Shown: piece after piece, positions 17,115 through 26,563 of the stretch
Layout of the letters: every line of letters begins with the position of its first letter
How positions within the stretch are numbered: the first letter of the stretch is position 1
Source of the DNA: Cyclobacteriaceae bacterium
GTDB lineage: Bacteria > Bacteroidota > Bacteroidia > Cytophagales > Cyclobacteriaceae
Length of the DNA: 64,000 nucleotides
Assembly: GCA_026129485.1 (NCBI GenBank)
Contig: JAHCHY010000009.1
Span: 1-64,000, forward strand
Reading direction: 5' to 3'
Program-made: the position numbers and the translations under genes
The notes under the pieces: generated by a model
Seen by the model: the letters and a program-made list of their open reading frames with translations, nothing else
Told to the model about the DNA's origin: nothing
Databases searched by the model: none

Positions 17115-19018
17115 TTCTCCAGGCTTTCCAGCTCTGTCAGCAAAGTTTCCCATTTCCGGTTTTCGGCTGTAAGCGATGCCTGCACCTTTTCAAACTTTTG
17201 CTGGTGCTCGCCCAGCCTGGAAAAATCTGCGTACACTTCGGGTTTAGCCAATGCTTCCTCAATCCGTTTCTTTTCTTCCTCTAAGCTTATAATCCGTTCT
17301 TCCGATTTTTTGATCTCGCTGTTAAGCGCTTTTATCTTTTTGTCATTCGTATCGGAAGCGGGCTTGCTGACAGGGGCAGGCTGTTGCTTTTTAGGGGGTG
17401 CTTCTTGTTTTTCCGCAGTTGGTAAGGTGCTTTTTCTCCAGTACTCGTACTCATCGTAAGTACCGGGATATTCTTTAATCTCGTGGTTTTCAATATACCA
17501 GATCTTGTTGGCTACCTGGCTTACAAAGTGGCGGTTGTGCGAAACCACTACAAAGCTTCCCTGGTATTGCTGCAAGGCCTGTATCAGGATGTTCTCAGAT
17601 ATAAAGTCGAGGTGGTTGGTGGGCTCATCCAGCAGCAGGAAGTTGGCTTCCGATATCAATGTTTTGGCTAATGCCACGCGCGATTTTTCACCACCGCTCA
17701 ATACTTTGATTTTCTTGAACACATCTTCATCCGAAAACAGGAAGCAGCCCAGCACGTTGCGTAATTCCTGCTCGGTTTTATTGCTGCCCGATTGCTTCAG
17801 CTCTTCCAGGATTTCGCTCTCTACGTGTAACGATTCCAACTGGTGCTGCGCATAAAAGCCGTAGATCACGTTATAGCCGATGGTGCGTTCACCTTCTACC
17901 GGTTCGGTATTGGCGATTATACGCAGCAGGGTTGACTTACCCTTACCGTTGGCGCCAATCAAGGCTATTTTATCACCTCGTTCAATAGTGGCATGGGTAT
18001 GCTTTAAGATCTGCAACGAGCCGTATGCTTTCGAAATATCTTTCAGGGTAACCACGTGGCGGCCCGAAGGCTGGCTGAATGTAAACCTGAAATTTACCGC
18101 TGCGGCATCGCTCACGACTTCATCAATCATATCCATGCGCTCCAATGCTTTTATGCGCGACTGCACCTGCCGTGCCTTGGTAGCTTTGGAACGAAACCGC
18201 TCTATGAATCTTTCCGTTTGCCGGATTTTAGCCTGCTGGTTTTCGTACGCGTTGTTCTGGATTTCTTCGCGCAATTCTTTTTCCTCGAGGTAAAAAGAAT
18301 AGTTTCCTTCGTAGGTTACTAATTGCTGATTGGTTACGTCAACGGTTTTGGTAATTACATGATCCAGGAAAGTACGGTCGTGCGAAACAATTATAACAGC
18401 TCCTTCATACGAACGTAAATAATTTTCCACCCACTCTATAGAAGGTAAATCCAGGTGGTTAGTGGGTTCGTCCAGCATAAGGCACGATGGCTTTTCCAGC
18501 AGCAGCTTGGCCAGCATTACACGCATGCGCCAGCCCCCGGAAAATTCGCGCAGGGGACGGTGAAGGTCTTGTGTAGAAAAGCCGATCCCTTCCAGCACTT
18601 CTTCGGCTTTGGCCTGCATGGTGTAGCCGTCTAAGTGCTCAAACTTCTCCTGCAGCCGGGTGAGCTTGTCCACCAGGTCATCAGAGTATTCGGTTTCAAG
18701 CTTGTGCAGGATTTTTTCAATCTGCCGTTGCGTATCCACAGCCTCTTTAAAAGCTTCCATCGCAACCGTCAGAATAGCATCTTCGGTTTGGTACGAAAGC
18801 AAGTCCTGGTTTAAAAAGCCAATGGTACAATCTTTTGCTTTGCTGATGGAACCGCTGCTAACCGATAAATCGCCATGGATGATTTTCAGCAGCGTGGATT
18901 TGCCCCGCCCGTTCAAACCGATGAGTCCGATTTTGTCGTTCGGGCGAATGAACATGGACGCATTTTCGTACAACGGCCTGCCGCCTATGTAATAGGAAAT
19001 GTTCGAGATCGAAATCAT
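17111..19018 (-). CDS. ABC-F family ATPase
   Basis: About 635 residues from the ATG at 19016-19018; the frame continues 18 codons upstream but the family N-terminus is MISISNISYYIGG. Two ABC cassettes lack membrane domains. Walker A motifs are GLNGRGKST (34-42) and GANGKGKST, signatures are FSGGWRMRVMLAK and LSGGEKSRVALAK, and Walker B motifs are LMLDEPTNHLD and LLLDEPTNHLD. The charged inter-domain linker and a C-terminal Lys/Glu-rich coiled coil (about 560-635) are typical of Uup/YheS-like members. ABC-F proteins act on the ribosome, relieving stalls or giving antibiotic protection. Monocistronic. Confidence 0.92.
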   Translation of the reverse strand: MISISNISYYIGGRPLYENASMFIRPNDKIGLIGLNGRGKSTLLKIIHGDLSVSSGSISKAKDCTIGFLNQDLLSYQTEDAILTVAMEAFKEAVDTQRQIEKILHKLETEYSDDLVDKLTRLQEKFEHLDGYTMQAKAEEVLEGIGFSTQDLHRPLREFSGGWRMRVMLAKLLLEKPSCLMLDEPTNHLDLPSIEWVENYLRSYEGAVIIVSHDRTFLDHVITKTVDVTNQQLVTYEGNYSFYLEEKELREEIQNNAYENQQAKIRQTERFIERFRSKATKARQVQSRIKALERMDMIDEVVSDAAAVNFRFTFSQPSGRHVVTLKDISKAYGSLQILKHTHATIERGDKIALIGANGKGKSTLLRIIANTEPVEGERTIGYNVIYGFYAQHQLESLHVESEILEELKQSGSNKTEQELRNVLGCFLFSDEDVFKKIKVLSGGEKSRVALAKTLISEANFLLLDEPTNHLDFISENILIQALQQYQGSFVVVSHNRHFVSQVANKIWYIENHEIKEYPGTYDEYEYWRKSTLPTAEKQEAPPKKQQPAPVSKPASDTNDKKIKALNSEIKKSEERIISLEEEKKRIEEALAKPEVYADFSRLGEHQQKFEKVQASLTAENRKWETLLTELESLEN

Positions 19019-19118
19019 GAAGTTTAAAAAACTGCCGCAAAGGTAGGGGATAAGCCGGCCTTGTGCCAACAATCGCGCATAGCTTTCTGCTGATATAATT
19101 GGCGGTGGATTTTTCGAA

Positions 19119-19126
19119 TAGATTTG
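19119..19126 (+). promoter_or_regulatory. Candidate -7 element for the sugar-dehydrogenase-like gene
   Basis: TAGATTTG fits TAnnTTTG, with a TTG 17 bases upstream at 19099-19101. The spacer is shorter than usual. Confidence 0.35.
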
Positions 19127-19154
19127 TAAACTTGCGACTGCTAAAATCTACTTT

Positions 19155-20279
19155 ATGATGCGATCAGCCTTGTACCTTTTTGTGCTTGCAGCTCTTTGCA
19201 GCGCTTGTAAGCCCGATAAGCAGGAATCATTGCCTAACGATAGTATAATCAGCACACTGAAGCTCCCCCCGGGCTTTTCTATATCTGTTTTTGCTGAAGT
19301 AGAGAACGCCCGGTCGCTTGCGTTGTCGCCATCCGGGGTGGTTTACGTGGGTAACCGATCGGAAGATAAAGTGTATGCTGTGCAGGATACCAATGGTGAT
19401 TTTGTGGCCGACAAAAAATGGGTGATCGACACTGGTCTGAACATGCCCAATGGTGTTGCTTTCCGCGATGGTGATTTATATGTAGCCGAAGTAAGCCGCA
19501 TTCTGAAATACGAAAGCATTGAATCGAAGCTGGATAACCCGGGCGAACCGGTTGTGGTGTACGATAAGTTCCCGACTGAAACGCATCATGGCTGGAAGTA
19601 CATCGCCTTTGGGCCCGATGGAAAATTATACGTGCCTGTCGGTGCGCCTTGCAATATCTGCGAACCCACCGATCCCATTTATGCAGCTATTCACCGGATG
19701 AATGCCGATGGCACCGGGCTTGAGCTGTATGTGAGCGGTGTGCGCAACACGGTGGGATTTACCTGGCATCCGCAAACCAACGAGCTTTGGTTTACCGATA
19801 ATGGTCGCGATATGCTGGGTGATGATATTCCGCCCTGCGAATTGAACTATGCACCACAACAAAGCATGCACTTCGGGTATCCGTATTGCCATGGCGGCAC
19901 AGTTAAAGACCCTGAGTTTGGAGATAAACGTGCCTGCGATGAGTTTGTAAAGCCGGCCCTGAATTTTGGTGCGCACGTGGCTCCGCTTGGGCTGAAGTTT
20001 TATACAGGCGCCATGTTCCCGGCCGAATACCAGAACCAGGTTATCGTAGCTGAACATGGTTCGTGGAATCGTTCCAGGAAAAGCGGTTACAAATTAAACT
20101 TAGTTAAGCTGAATGGTAATGAAGTAACCGGCTCCGAAACTTTTGTAAGCGGCTGGCTGAACGAAGAAACACAGGAAGTATCCGGCAGGCCGGTGGATGT
20201 GTTGCAGTTGCCGGACGGATCGTTGCTGGTATCGGATGATCATGCCGGAAAAATTTACAGGATAAGTTATACGAAGTAA
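19155..20279 (+). CDS. Sorbosone/glucose dehydrogenase-like beta-propeller lipoprotein
   Basis: A 374-residue exported protein with a lipoprotein-like signal (LYLFVLAALCSACKPD) and six-bladed propeller features of the PQQ-type glucose/sorbosone dehydrogenase family: LPPGFSISVFAEV, LNMPNGVAFRDGDLYVAE, HHGWKYIAFGPDGKLYVPVGAPCNIC, RNTVGFTWHPQTNELWFTDNGRDMLGDD and the C-terminal RPVDVLQLPDGSLLVSDDHAGKIYRI. Family members oxidise sugars with PQQ, but many Bacteroidota copies are of unproved activity. The ATG at 19155 or the adjacent one at 19158 may start it. Stand-alone gene. Confidence 0.82.
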   Translation: MMRSALYLFVLAALCSACKPDKQESLPNDSIISTLKLPPGFSISVFAEVENARSLALSPSGVVYVGNRSEDKVYAVQDTNGDFVADKKWVIDTGLNMPNGVAFRDGDLYVAEVSRILKYESIESKLDNPGEPVVVYDKFPTETHHGWKYIAFGPDGKLYVPVGAPCNICEPTDPIYAAIHRMNADGTGLELYVSGVRNTVGFTWHPQTNELWFTDNGRDMLGDDIPPCELNYAPQQSMHFGYPYCHGGTVKDPEFGDKRACDEFVKPALNFGAHVAPLGLKFYTGAMFPAEYQNQVIVAEHGSWNRSRKSGYKLNLVKLNGNEVTGSETFVSGWLNEETQEVSGRPVDVLQLPDGSLLVSDDHAGKIYRISYTK

Positions 20280-20365
20280 AAAGCGACACCTTGTTGTTGC
20301 ATTTGGCCTGTACGCGGATAAAACATCAGGAATAAACTTAACCCTTTTCTTCGTAACTTTTCATA

Positions 20366-21844
20366 GTGAAACTACCCCTGTTTTTCCTGCTCGTCCTGTT
20401 GGCCTTTCCTGGCAGCGCCCGGCAGTCAGACAGCCTCGCTGGCAGGATAAATACAGACAGCCTGTTTTCATTAAAGGCTGATACGTTGCTCACGGCCAAA
20501 ATCAAAAAGGCCGACTCAGTAACACAGGCCTTTCAATCCAAGGCAGACAGCATTCACAACCATTATCAAAGGCAGGTTGCCGAGATAGATGCTGCCCGCA
20601 ACAAGCTGCAACACAAGATCGACAGCCTGAATAACCTGGAGATACAAACCGGAAAGCTCACGAAACAGCTTGACAGCCTCAACCAATTACAAGCACAGAA
20701 GCTTAGTGAAGTCAACGGCAAAATCAACGGCCTTAAATCGAAAGCTACAGGATCGCTTAATGAAATCAACCTGCCCGATGAATTACAGGGTCCTGTCAAT
20801 ATCCTCAAACAATCCATTAACGGCTATTCGCTACCCGGCTTAAATAACGCCAGTCTTTCAATTGATAATCTTGATCTGCCCAGCCTTACCAATACAACGC
20901 TGCCCACGCTCACCGATCAGCTTAAGCTGGATCCGAGCCTTAAAAATCTTACCGGGGATCTTGATCTCAATGAGATCGGTAAGGTGAGCAAAGAGCTTAC
21001 CGGCTATGCCGATGATATTAAACAAATCACACAGGGCAACCTCGATGAGATCAAAAGCATCGACAAGACCATCGAAAGCAAAGTGGCGGATATTGCAGGC
21101 ATAGAACAACTGCAGGAAGGCAAAGCATTGCTGGATAAAGCCAAACCGGATTCAGCCGCTTTAGTCAATATGGCTAAAGAAGCGGTACGGGAGCAAATCC
21201 TGAATACCGCGCAGGATCATTTTGCAGGCAAGCAGGAAGTATTGCAACAGGCAATGGACAAGATGAGCAAGCTCAAGAGCAGGTACCCGGAAGTTCAGAG
21301 TCTTGCGGATCTGCCCAAACGGCTACCCAATCCACTCAAAGGCAAACCCTTTATCGAGCGTCTGGTTCCCGGTATCACATTTCAGATTCAGAAATCACAG
21401 TATTTTTTATTGGATGTAAATCCAGCGTTGCTGTATAGGATCAGGCCGAGGCTTTCGGCAGGTGTGGGGTGGAACGAGCGGTTGCCGTTTGATGGATGGC
21501 GGGTGAAAGGAGGCAATGCGCGTATCTATGGCCCGCGTGGGGTGATTCAATTTACATGGACGAAAGGCATCAGCTTCCGCCTGCAACCGGAGGTGATGAA
21601 CACAACCATTCCCCCGTTGCTGGCAAGCCGGATGGGGTATGATCCTTCACATCGTCAATGGATCACCAGCATCTTTGCCGGAATAAAAAAAGAGTTTACG
21701 GTCTATAAGGGCATTAAAGGCAACAGCGAGCTGCTCTACAACTTCCGCGATAAGGATGGTATGAGCCCGTATGCGGATAAAGTGAATGTGCGCTTTGGGT
21801 TTGAGTTTCCGATGAAGAAGAAAAGGAAAGAAAAAAGTAAGTGA
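20366..21844 (+). CDS. Secreted coiled-coil protein with C-terminal barrel-like domain
   Basis: 492 residues from a GTG at 20366, chosen because it directly precedes the signal peptide (KLPLFFLLVLLAFPGSARQ). The first 310 residues are dominated by heptad-like, Leu/Lys/Asp/Ser-rich helices (KIDSLNNLEIQTGKLTKQLDSL and similar), including a Leu-Asn-rich middle (LPGLNNASLSIDNLDLPSL). The last 170 residues read as beta-strands (YFLLDVNPALLYRIRPRLSAGVGW, NVRFGFEFP) ending in a Lys-rich tail. This suggests a periplasmic stalk joined to an outer-membrane-type domain. No family is recognised; function unknown. Confidence 0.6.
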   Translation: MKLPLFFLLVLLAFPGSARQSDSLAGRINTDSLFSLKADTLLTAKIKKADSVTQAFQSKADSIHNHYQRQVAEIDAARNKLQHKIDSLNNLEIQTGKLTKQLDSLNQLQAQKLSEVNGKINGLKSKATGSLNEINLPDELQGPVNILKQSINGYSLPGLNNASLSIDNLDLPSLTNTTLPTLTDQLKLDPSLKNLTGDLDLNEIGKVSKELTGYADDIKQITQGNLDEIKSIDKTIESKVADIAGIEQLQEGKALLDKAKPDSAALVNMAKEAVREQILNTAQDHFAGKQEVLQQAMDKMSKLKSRYPEVQSLADLPKRLPNPLKGKPFIERLVPGITFQIQKSQYFLLDVNPALLYRIRPRLSAGVGWNERLPFDGWRVKGGNARIYGPRGVIQFTWTKGISFRLQPEVMNTTIPPLLASRMGYDPSHRQWITSIFAGIKKEFTVYKGIKGNSELLYNFRDKDGMSPYADKVNVRFGFEFPMKKKRKEKSK

Positions 21845-21897
21845 TGAAATTTCTTCACAAGCTATTCGGGATTTGTAAATCCTGAGTCCAGCGCGTT

Positions 21898-22401
21898 CTA
21901 AAAATCGTCCGCTATGTCTTCAACCTGCTTATTTTTGTCGGCATACATCATGCGGATAACAGGAGCGGAACGATAGGTGAGCTTAACTTCCTTACGGTAA
22001 CCTTTATACGCCAGGGTTAACGTCTGGGCTTTCCAGTAATATGATTCGGTGCGCAGGCTGTACGTAGCTTTTCCATACGATTTCTCCAGGCCCCGCATCA
22101 CCCTGGGGTCGTGCCCGGTGGTTACTTCTATTTCGTAGATCATGCCTTTGTATGTTTTTAGGGAAACCAGCTTCACAGGCACATCGCCAATAGCCATGTA
22201 ATCCGGGTGCTTAGTTTCGTACAACTTTACCGGGAACTCTTTCCGTTCTGCCAGGTCTTTTTTAAACTCAGCGCCTTTCACACTGTCAATCGACATTCCC
22301 AACTTGATTTCTTTAAAGCCGTTGCGTTTTTCCAGCTCATTTACATCCTGCGCATGGGTTAACGAGAAGCTGATCAGCAGTAAAAGAGGTAATAACTTCA
22401 T
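21898..22401 (-). CDS. Secreted hypothetical protein
   Basis: A 167-residue protein with a clear signal peptide (MKLLPLLLLISFSLTHAQ). The mature part begins with FKEIKLGMSIDSVKG, a pattern common in small periplasmic proteins, and is mixed alpha/beta with many Lys and Tyr. Its ATG overlaps the TGA of the DUF2911 gene (TCAT at 22398-22401 on the plus strand), so the two are translationally coupled. Function unknown. Confidence 0.7.
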   Translation of the reverse strand: MKLLPLLLLISFSLTHAQDVNELEKRNGFKEIKLGMSIDSVKGAEFKKDLAERKEFPVKLYETKHPDYMAIGDVPVKLVSLKTYKGMIYEIEVTTGHDPRVMRGLEKSYGKATYSLRTESYYWKAQTLTLAYKGYRKEVKLTYRSAPVIRMMYADKNKQVEDIADDF

Positions 22402-22958
22402 GATTTCGGCTCGTTGAATTGTATGGGAACAACCACTTTAACTTTATCCCACATAAAAACCAGGTCGGCAACATTATTCTTTTGCTCCACAGTAATGGTG
22501 AATGCCTCATACGCCACATTGGATAAGGCCTGTACCGGGACATCGAAACGGGTTACATCCTGTTTTGCGTTGTAGTTATAGGAACCCCACATGCCTGTAT
22601 CCTGGTTAATGATGATGGTCCACTTTTCTTTTTCCGGAATAGTGAGAATCGAGTACGTGCCGGCCTTGAGTGTAAAACCGTTCATGACAATATCGCGGGT
22701 AATGGTTATTTCGGTGGCCTCATTAGCGCCTGTACGCCAGACTTTTCCGTAAGGAACCAGCGACCCGAAAACTGCGCGGCCTCTTTTGTGAGGCTGGCTG
22801 TATGTGATTTTAAGATAGGTATCTTTGTATCGCGCGGTAACAATGCTTAGCGGGCTGGGTCGGGGCTTTACAGTATCCTGGGCGGTAGCAAAGAGTGGTA
22901 TTAAAAAGAAGAAAAGAAAAAATACCCGTGTGTTCCTAAACATGCCTGTAATTTTCAT
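22398..22958 (-). CDS. DUF2911 family secreted protein
   Basis: A 186-residue protein with a signal peptide ending FATAQ, followed by the DUF2911 core: VTARYKDTYLKITYSQPHKRGR, FGSLVPYGKVWRTGANEATEIT, DIVMNGFTLKAGTYSILTIPEKEKWTIIIN and WGSYNYNAKQDV. The family is widespread in Bacteroidota and has no assigned function. It is the first gene of a two-gene unit with the 167-residue secreted protein and is divergent from the dCMP deaminase across 35 bases. Confidence 0.85.
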   Translation of the reverse strand: MKITGMFRNTRVFFLFFFLIPLFATAQDTVKPRPSPLSIVTARYKDTYLKITYSQPHKRGRAVFGSLVPYGKVWRTGANEATEITITRDIVMNGFTLKAGTYSILTIPEKEKWTIIINQDTGMWGSYNYNAKQDVTRFDVPVQALSNVAYEAFTITVEQKNNVADLVFMWDKVKVVVPIQFNEPKS

Positions 22959-22993
22959 CGCGAATATACTATTTTGAACTTTTATTTTAATCC

Positions 22994-23482
22994 ATGACCC
23001 GACCCGCGTTTGACGATATTTACATGGAGCTGGCTGTTAACCTGGCCAGGCGCTCACATTGTATTAAACGCCATGTGGGCGCAGTACTTGCCAAAGACAC
23101 CCGCATTATTTCTATCGGGTACAACGGCCCGCCCTCCGGTACGCATAACTGCGATGAAGAGTGGCCCGAAGTGGGCTGCCCGCGCGATTCAAAAGGCGGT
23201 TGCTCATTGGCTATCCATGCCGAACAGAATGCAATTCTTTATGCCGTGAAGAACAAGACCTCGGTGGAGGGCGCCACTTTATACGTTACGTTATCGCCCT
23301 GCCTGGCCTGCTCACGCATTATATTCAGCATGGGTATCAAGCGTGTGATCTATCTCAATTCGTATGCCGAATTTAAAAACCTGGCTTCGGATGAAGGTGT
23401 GGATTTTTTAAACAAGTTTGGAGTAGAATGCGCCCGTTATACGGGCAAGCTGGATAACGTAACGCATTATGATTTAATCTAA
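22994..23482 (+). CDS. Deoxycytidylate (dCMP) deaminase family protein
   Basis: A 162-residue zinc deaminase. The zinc/catalytic site is HAE (75-77) and PCLAC (102-106). The substrate region GYNGPPSGTHNC and the extra cysteines HNCDEEWPEVGC are typical of dCMP deaminase/ComEB proteins. Expected reaction: dCMP to dUMP, feeding thymidylate synthesis. Cytoplasmic. Followed by a strong hairpin shared with the convergent oxidoreductase operon. Confidence 0.9.
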   Translation: MTRPAFDDIYMELAVNLARRSHCIKRHVGAVLAKDTRIISIGYNGPPSGTHNCDEEWPEVGCPRDSKGGCSLAIHAEQNAILYAVKNKTSVEGATLYVTLSPCLACSRIIFSMGIKRVIYLNSYAEFKNLASDEGVDFLNKFGVECARYTGKLDNVTHYDLI

Positions 23483-23523
23483 TCTCGTGGTCTGTGTCCT
23501 CACAGACCTTGGGTTAGGTTTAC

Positions 23524-23555
23524 AAAAGTCGCCCCGATTTATCGGGGCGACTTTT
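23524..23555. terminator. Bidirectional terminator
   Basis: AAAAGTCGCCCCGAT (23524-23538) pairs perfectly with ATCGGGGCGACTTTT (23541-23555). A-runs and T-runs on both flanks allow termination from either strand between convergent genes. Confidence 0.85.
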
Positions 23556-23574
23556 GTTTCCATGCAATCAACGT

Positions 23575-25002
23575 TTAAAGACTCCAACCCGCACGATATT
23601 CGCGCTTCACAAACTGGTTGGCTTCATCAAAGTTGGTGATCTTCATATTTTTGGCATCCCACAGCAATTTCTTTCTGCCGGGGAACTCATAACCGGTACG
23701 CATGTTATAGCTGCGGATAGCGAGATTACCCATCAGTACCGCTTCGGTAAACGGCCCGGCAAATTCAAATGGTGAGCTGAGCTGGATTTTTCCATAGCCG
23801 GCAATGCAGGCATCTACCCATTGCGTGTAGTGCCCGGCTTCCTGGCCTTGCACGCGGGGCAGGGTAGCAGGAGGCAGGGTTACTTCTTTCATGCGGGCAG
23901 TTGGCAACAGCACAGGCATACGTTCATAGTTGGCCATCAGCTTGCCTTTGGTACCTTCAAATATATAGCCCTGTCCGCCATCACCCATAATTTCATCCGG
24001 TAACAGCTCATCCGGACGCTTGGGAAGCAGGCCGCCATCCATCCAGGTCAGGTTAATCGTTCCTTTGCCATCAGTGCGCGGGAACTTTAAATGTATAATC
24101 GATGATGCGGGGCAGCTATCCGGGTAGTCGGCTAACTTAAAGAAATCGGCCCAGGCAGTTGTCGCGCTGCATTCTACTTCGGATGGGTAGTCGATAGGCA
24201 GAATTCTGAAAGGCGCATCCATAATATGGCAGCCCATATCGCCTAATGCGCCTGTACCGAAGTTCCACCAGCCGCGCCAGTTGAACGGGTGGTAAGCCGG
24301 GTTATACTCAACCTCTTTTATCGGGCCTAACCATAAATCCCAATCTAATTCTTTGGGTACGGTGTGGTTTCCTGCTGGTGTAGCAATACCCTGCGGCCAT
24401 ACGGGTCTGTTCGTCCAGCAATGCACGGTGTGCACATCGCCAATCAGCCCGGCATCTACCCATTCTTTGGCAATGCGCACATAATCTGCGGAAGCGTATT
24501 GATTACCCATCTGGGTAACCACCTTGTATTTTTTGGCTGCTTCAGTAAGCGCACGCGCTTCAAAGATGTTATGCGTAAGCGGCTTTTGCACATACACATG
24601 CTTGTTACGTTGCATGGCTGCGATGGTGGCCACCGCGTGGGTATGGTCGGCTGTGGATACAGAAACCGCATCAATATTTTTAGCTTCCTTATCTAACATT
24701 ACCCGGAAGTCCTTGTAGTATTTTGCCTGCGGAAAATTTTTGCGCGATTCTGTAGTTTGTCTTTCATCCACATCGCACAGGAATGCAACTTTTGCTTTGG
24801 GATTGCCTTTTGTTTTTCCATCAATGCTTCCGGCAAAGCCCGTGAGATCGCTGGCGCCTTTACCGCCTACGCCAATGCCGGCTATATACAGGGTGTCGCT
24901 TGGCGCGAGATAACCCGGGCCTCCCAATACAAAACGAGGAACAATTGAAACTGCCGCTGCACCTAAAGCAGCCTTCTTCACAAAACTTCTGCGTGAGATC
25001 AT
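23575..25002 (-). CDS. Tat-exported Gfo/Idh/MocA family oxidoreductase (copy 1)
   Basis: 475 residues. A twin-arginine signal (SRRSFVKKAALGAAAVSIVP) is followed by the NAD(P)-binding fold (LYIAGIGVGGKGASDL, CDVDERQ) and the catalytic-region motif HVYVQKPLTH, where the usual EKP is QKP. The C-terminal domain holds NWRGWWNFGTGALGDMGCHIMDAPF and ends with TNFDEANQFVKREYRAGWSL. Such periplasmic enzymes act on oxidised or keto sugars, often retaining a tightly bound cofactor. It is the last gene of the GMC/subunit-3 operon and is clearly homologous over its whole length to the next gene. Substrate not deducible. Confidence 0.88.
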   Translation of the reverse strand: MISRRSFVKKAALGAAAVSIVPRFVLGGPGYLAPSDTLYIAGIGVGGKGASDLTGFAGSIDGKTKGNPKAKVAFLCDVDERQTTESRKNFPQAKYYKDFRVMLDKEAKNIDAVSVSTADHTHAVATIAAMQRNKHVYVQKPLTHNIFEARALTEAAKKYKVVTQMGNQYASADYVRIAKEWVDAGLIGDVHTVHCWTNRPVWPQGIATPAGNHTVPKELDWDLWLGPIKEVEYNPAYHPFNWRGWWNFGTGALGDMGCHIMDAPFRILPIDYPSEVECSATTAWADFFKLADYPDSCPASSIIHLKFPRTDGKGTINLTWMDGGLLPKRPDELLPDEIMGDGGQGYIFEGTKGKLMANYERMPVLLPTARMKEVTLPPATLPRVQGQEAGHYTQWVDACIAGYGKIQLSSPFEFAGPFTEAVLMGNLAIRSYNMRTGYEFPGRKKLLWDAKNMKITNFDEANQFVKREYRAGWSL

Positions 25003-25035
25003 AATAGTAGTTGAAAGAGTGTGTTAAAAAATCAT

Positions 25036-26487
25036 TTATAAACTATACCCCTGACGATAGGTTCGCTTCACAAACTGGTTGGCTTCGTCAAAGTTGGTGA
25101 TTTTCATGTTAGGCCCGTCCCACAACAGCTTAATATACCGGCCCGGATAATCAAACTGATCGGGGCGGTTTTCTCTTGGCTTGCGGATGTCGAAGCTCCT
25201 CAGCGCAAGGTTGCCCATCAGGATGCTTTCGGTTAACGGGCCTGCAAGCGCAAAGTCAGAGCTTAATTCTGTTTTACCATAACCGGCTATGCATCCGTCA
25301 ACCCATTGCAGGTAGTGGCCGGGCTCAGCGCCCCCGGTAACGCGCTTAATGGTTTGCGGAACATTAGCTTCTTTTGTTCTGCTGGTAGGCAATAGCTGAG
25401 GATTAATTCCGTAAGTGCCGCACATCATTTTTCCTTTCGTGCCGATCATCAGCACGCCATTTCCACCATCGCCAAATACTTCGTTAGGGCCAAGCTCATC
25501 GGGTCTTTCCGGTTGAATGCCGCCATCCATCCAATGGAACTTGATATCGGGTTTTCCGTTTACGCCATTGAATTTAAGCGTGATATGCGAAGAAGGAGGG
25601 CAGCTTTCAGGAAAGTAACCGCGCCTGAACTCATCCACGTAAACACTGCCTACACTGCATTCCACTTCCGTGGGATAACCTAACCCGAGTGTTCTGAATG
25701 CAGGCTCAATGATATGACAGGCCATATCGCCCAGCGCACCGGTGCCGTAATCCCACCAGCCGCGCCAGTTAAACGGAACTAATTTTTCAACATAGTCTTT
25801 GTAAGGCGCAGTGCCCAGCCACAGATCCCAATCCAGCTCTTTGGGTACTTCTGCCTTTTTATCAGACCACGGAATGCCCTGCGGCCATACGGGACGGTTA
25901 GTCCAGCAATAGACTGTATGCACATCGCCAATCAGCCCGGCACTGTACCACTCGCGCATTTGCCTTACGCCATCGCCCGATGCGCCTTGGTTGCCCATTT
26001 GGGTTACTACTTTGTATTTCTTTGCTGCTTCGGTGAGCATGCGTGCTTCGTAGATGTCGTGTGTCAATGGCTTTTGCACATACACGTGCTTACCCAATTG
26101 CATGGCAGCCATAGCCTGAACGGCATGCATGTGATCGGGTGTTGATACCGATACCGCATCGATGTGCTTGTGCTCGGCATCCAGCATTTTGCGATAGTCT
26201 TTGTAGTATTTCGCTTTAGGAAAATTCCTGACTGATTCTGTCGCTCTTCGATCGTCCACATCGCAGAGGTATGCAATATTTGCTTTGGGATGACCTTTTA
26301 TTTTTCCATCAATGCTTCCGGCAAAGCTGGTAAGATCGCTTTGGCCTTTGCCACCTACGCCTATGCCGGCAATGTATAACGTATCGCTTGGCGCTTTAAA
26401 GCCTTTACCCAATACATGGCGCGGTACGATGGTTACTGCTGCTGCGGCAAGGCCGGCTGTTTTAATGAATGATCTGCGGGTAGTCAT
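25036..26487 (-). CDS. Tat-exported Gfo/Idh/MocA family oxidoreductase (copy 2)
   Basis: 483 residues, paralogous to the neighbouring copy and collinear with it. Tat signal TRRSFIKTAGLAAAAVTIVP, nucleotide-binding LYIAGIGVGGKGQSDL, motif HVYVQKPLTHDIYEARMLTEAAKKYKVVTQMG (partly shared with copy 1), NWRGWWDYGTGALGDMACHIIEPAF, and the same end TNFDEANQFVKRTYRQGYSL. It differs in the loops around 285-350 and in a longer C-terminal insert (RKPRENRPDQFDYPGRY), which may mark different substrates. Only 33 bases separate the copies, so this looks like an old tandem duplication inside a sugar-oxidation operon. Confidence 0.88.
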   Translation of the reverse strand: MTTRRSFIKTAGLAAAAVTIVPRHVLGKGFKAPSDTLYIAGIGVGGKGQSDLTSFAGSIDGKIKGHPKANIAYLCDVDDRRATESVRNFPKAKYYKDYRKMLDAEHKHIDAVSVSTPDHMHAVQAMAAMQLGKHVYVQKPLTHDIYEARMLTEAAKKYKVVTQMGNQGASGDGVRQMREWYSAGLIGDVHTVYCWTNRPVWPQGIPWSDKKAEVPKELDWDLWLGTAPYKDYVEKLVPFNWRGWWDYGTGALGDMACHIIEPAFRTLGLGYPTEVECSVGSVYVDEFRRGYFPESCPPSSHITLKFNGVNGKPDIKFHWMDGGIQPERPDELGPNEVFGDGGNGVLMIGTKGKMMCGTYGINPQLLPTSRTKEANVPQTIKRVTGGAEPGHYLQWVDGCIAGYGKTELSSDFALAGPLTESILMGNLALRSFDIRKPRENRPDQFDYPGRYIKLLWDGPNMKITNFDEANQFVKRTYRQGYSL

Positions 26488-26524
26488 AATTGGTTGGTGG
26501 TTACTTGTTTCTGGTTTGTTGCCG

Positions 26525-26557
26525 GTTGCCTGTTACCGGTTTCTGGTAACAGGCAAC
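26525..26557 (-). repeat. Intercistronic 13-bp stem-loop
   Basis: GTTGCCTGTTACC (26525-26537) and GGTAACAGGCAAC (26545-26557) pair perfectly around GGTTTCT. It lies between the subunit-3 gene and Gfo/Idh copy 2. Flanking TTTCTGG/GTTTGTTG echoes suggest a dispersed repeat rather than a simple terminator. Confidence 0.65.
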
Positions 26558-26563
26558 TGATTA

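Noticed and set aside
21870-21890. GGATTTGTAAATCC as a terminator
   Set aside because: The loop of two bases and the short stem without a T-run make it too weak to call.
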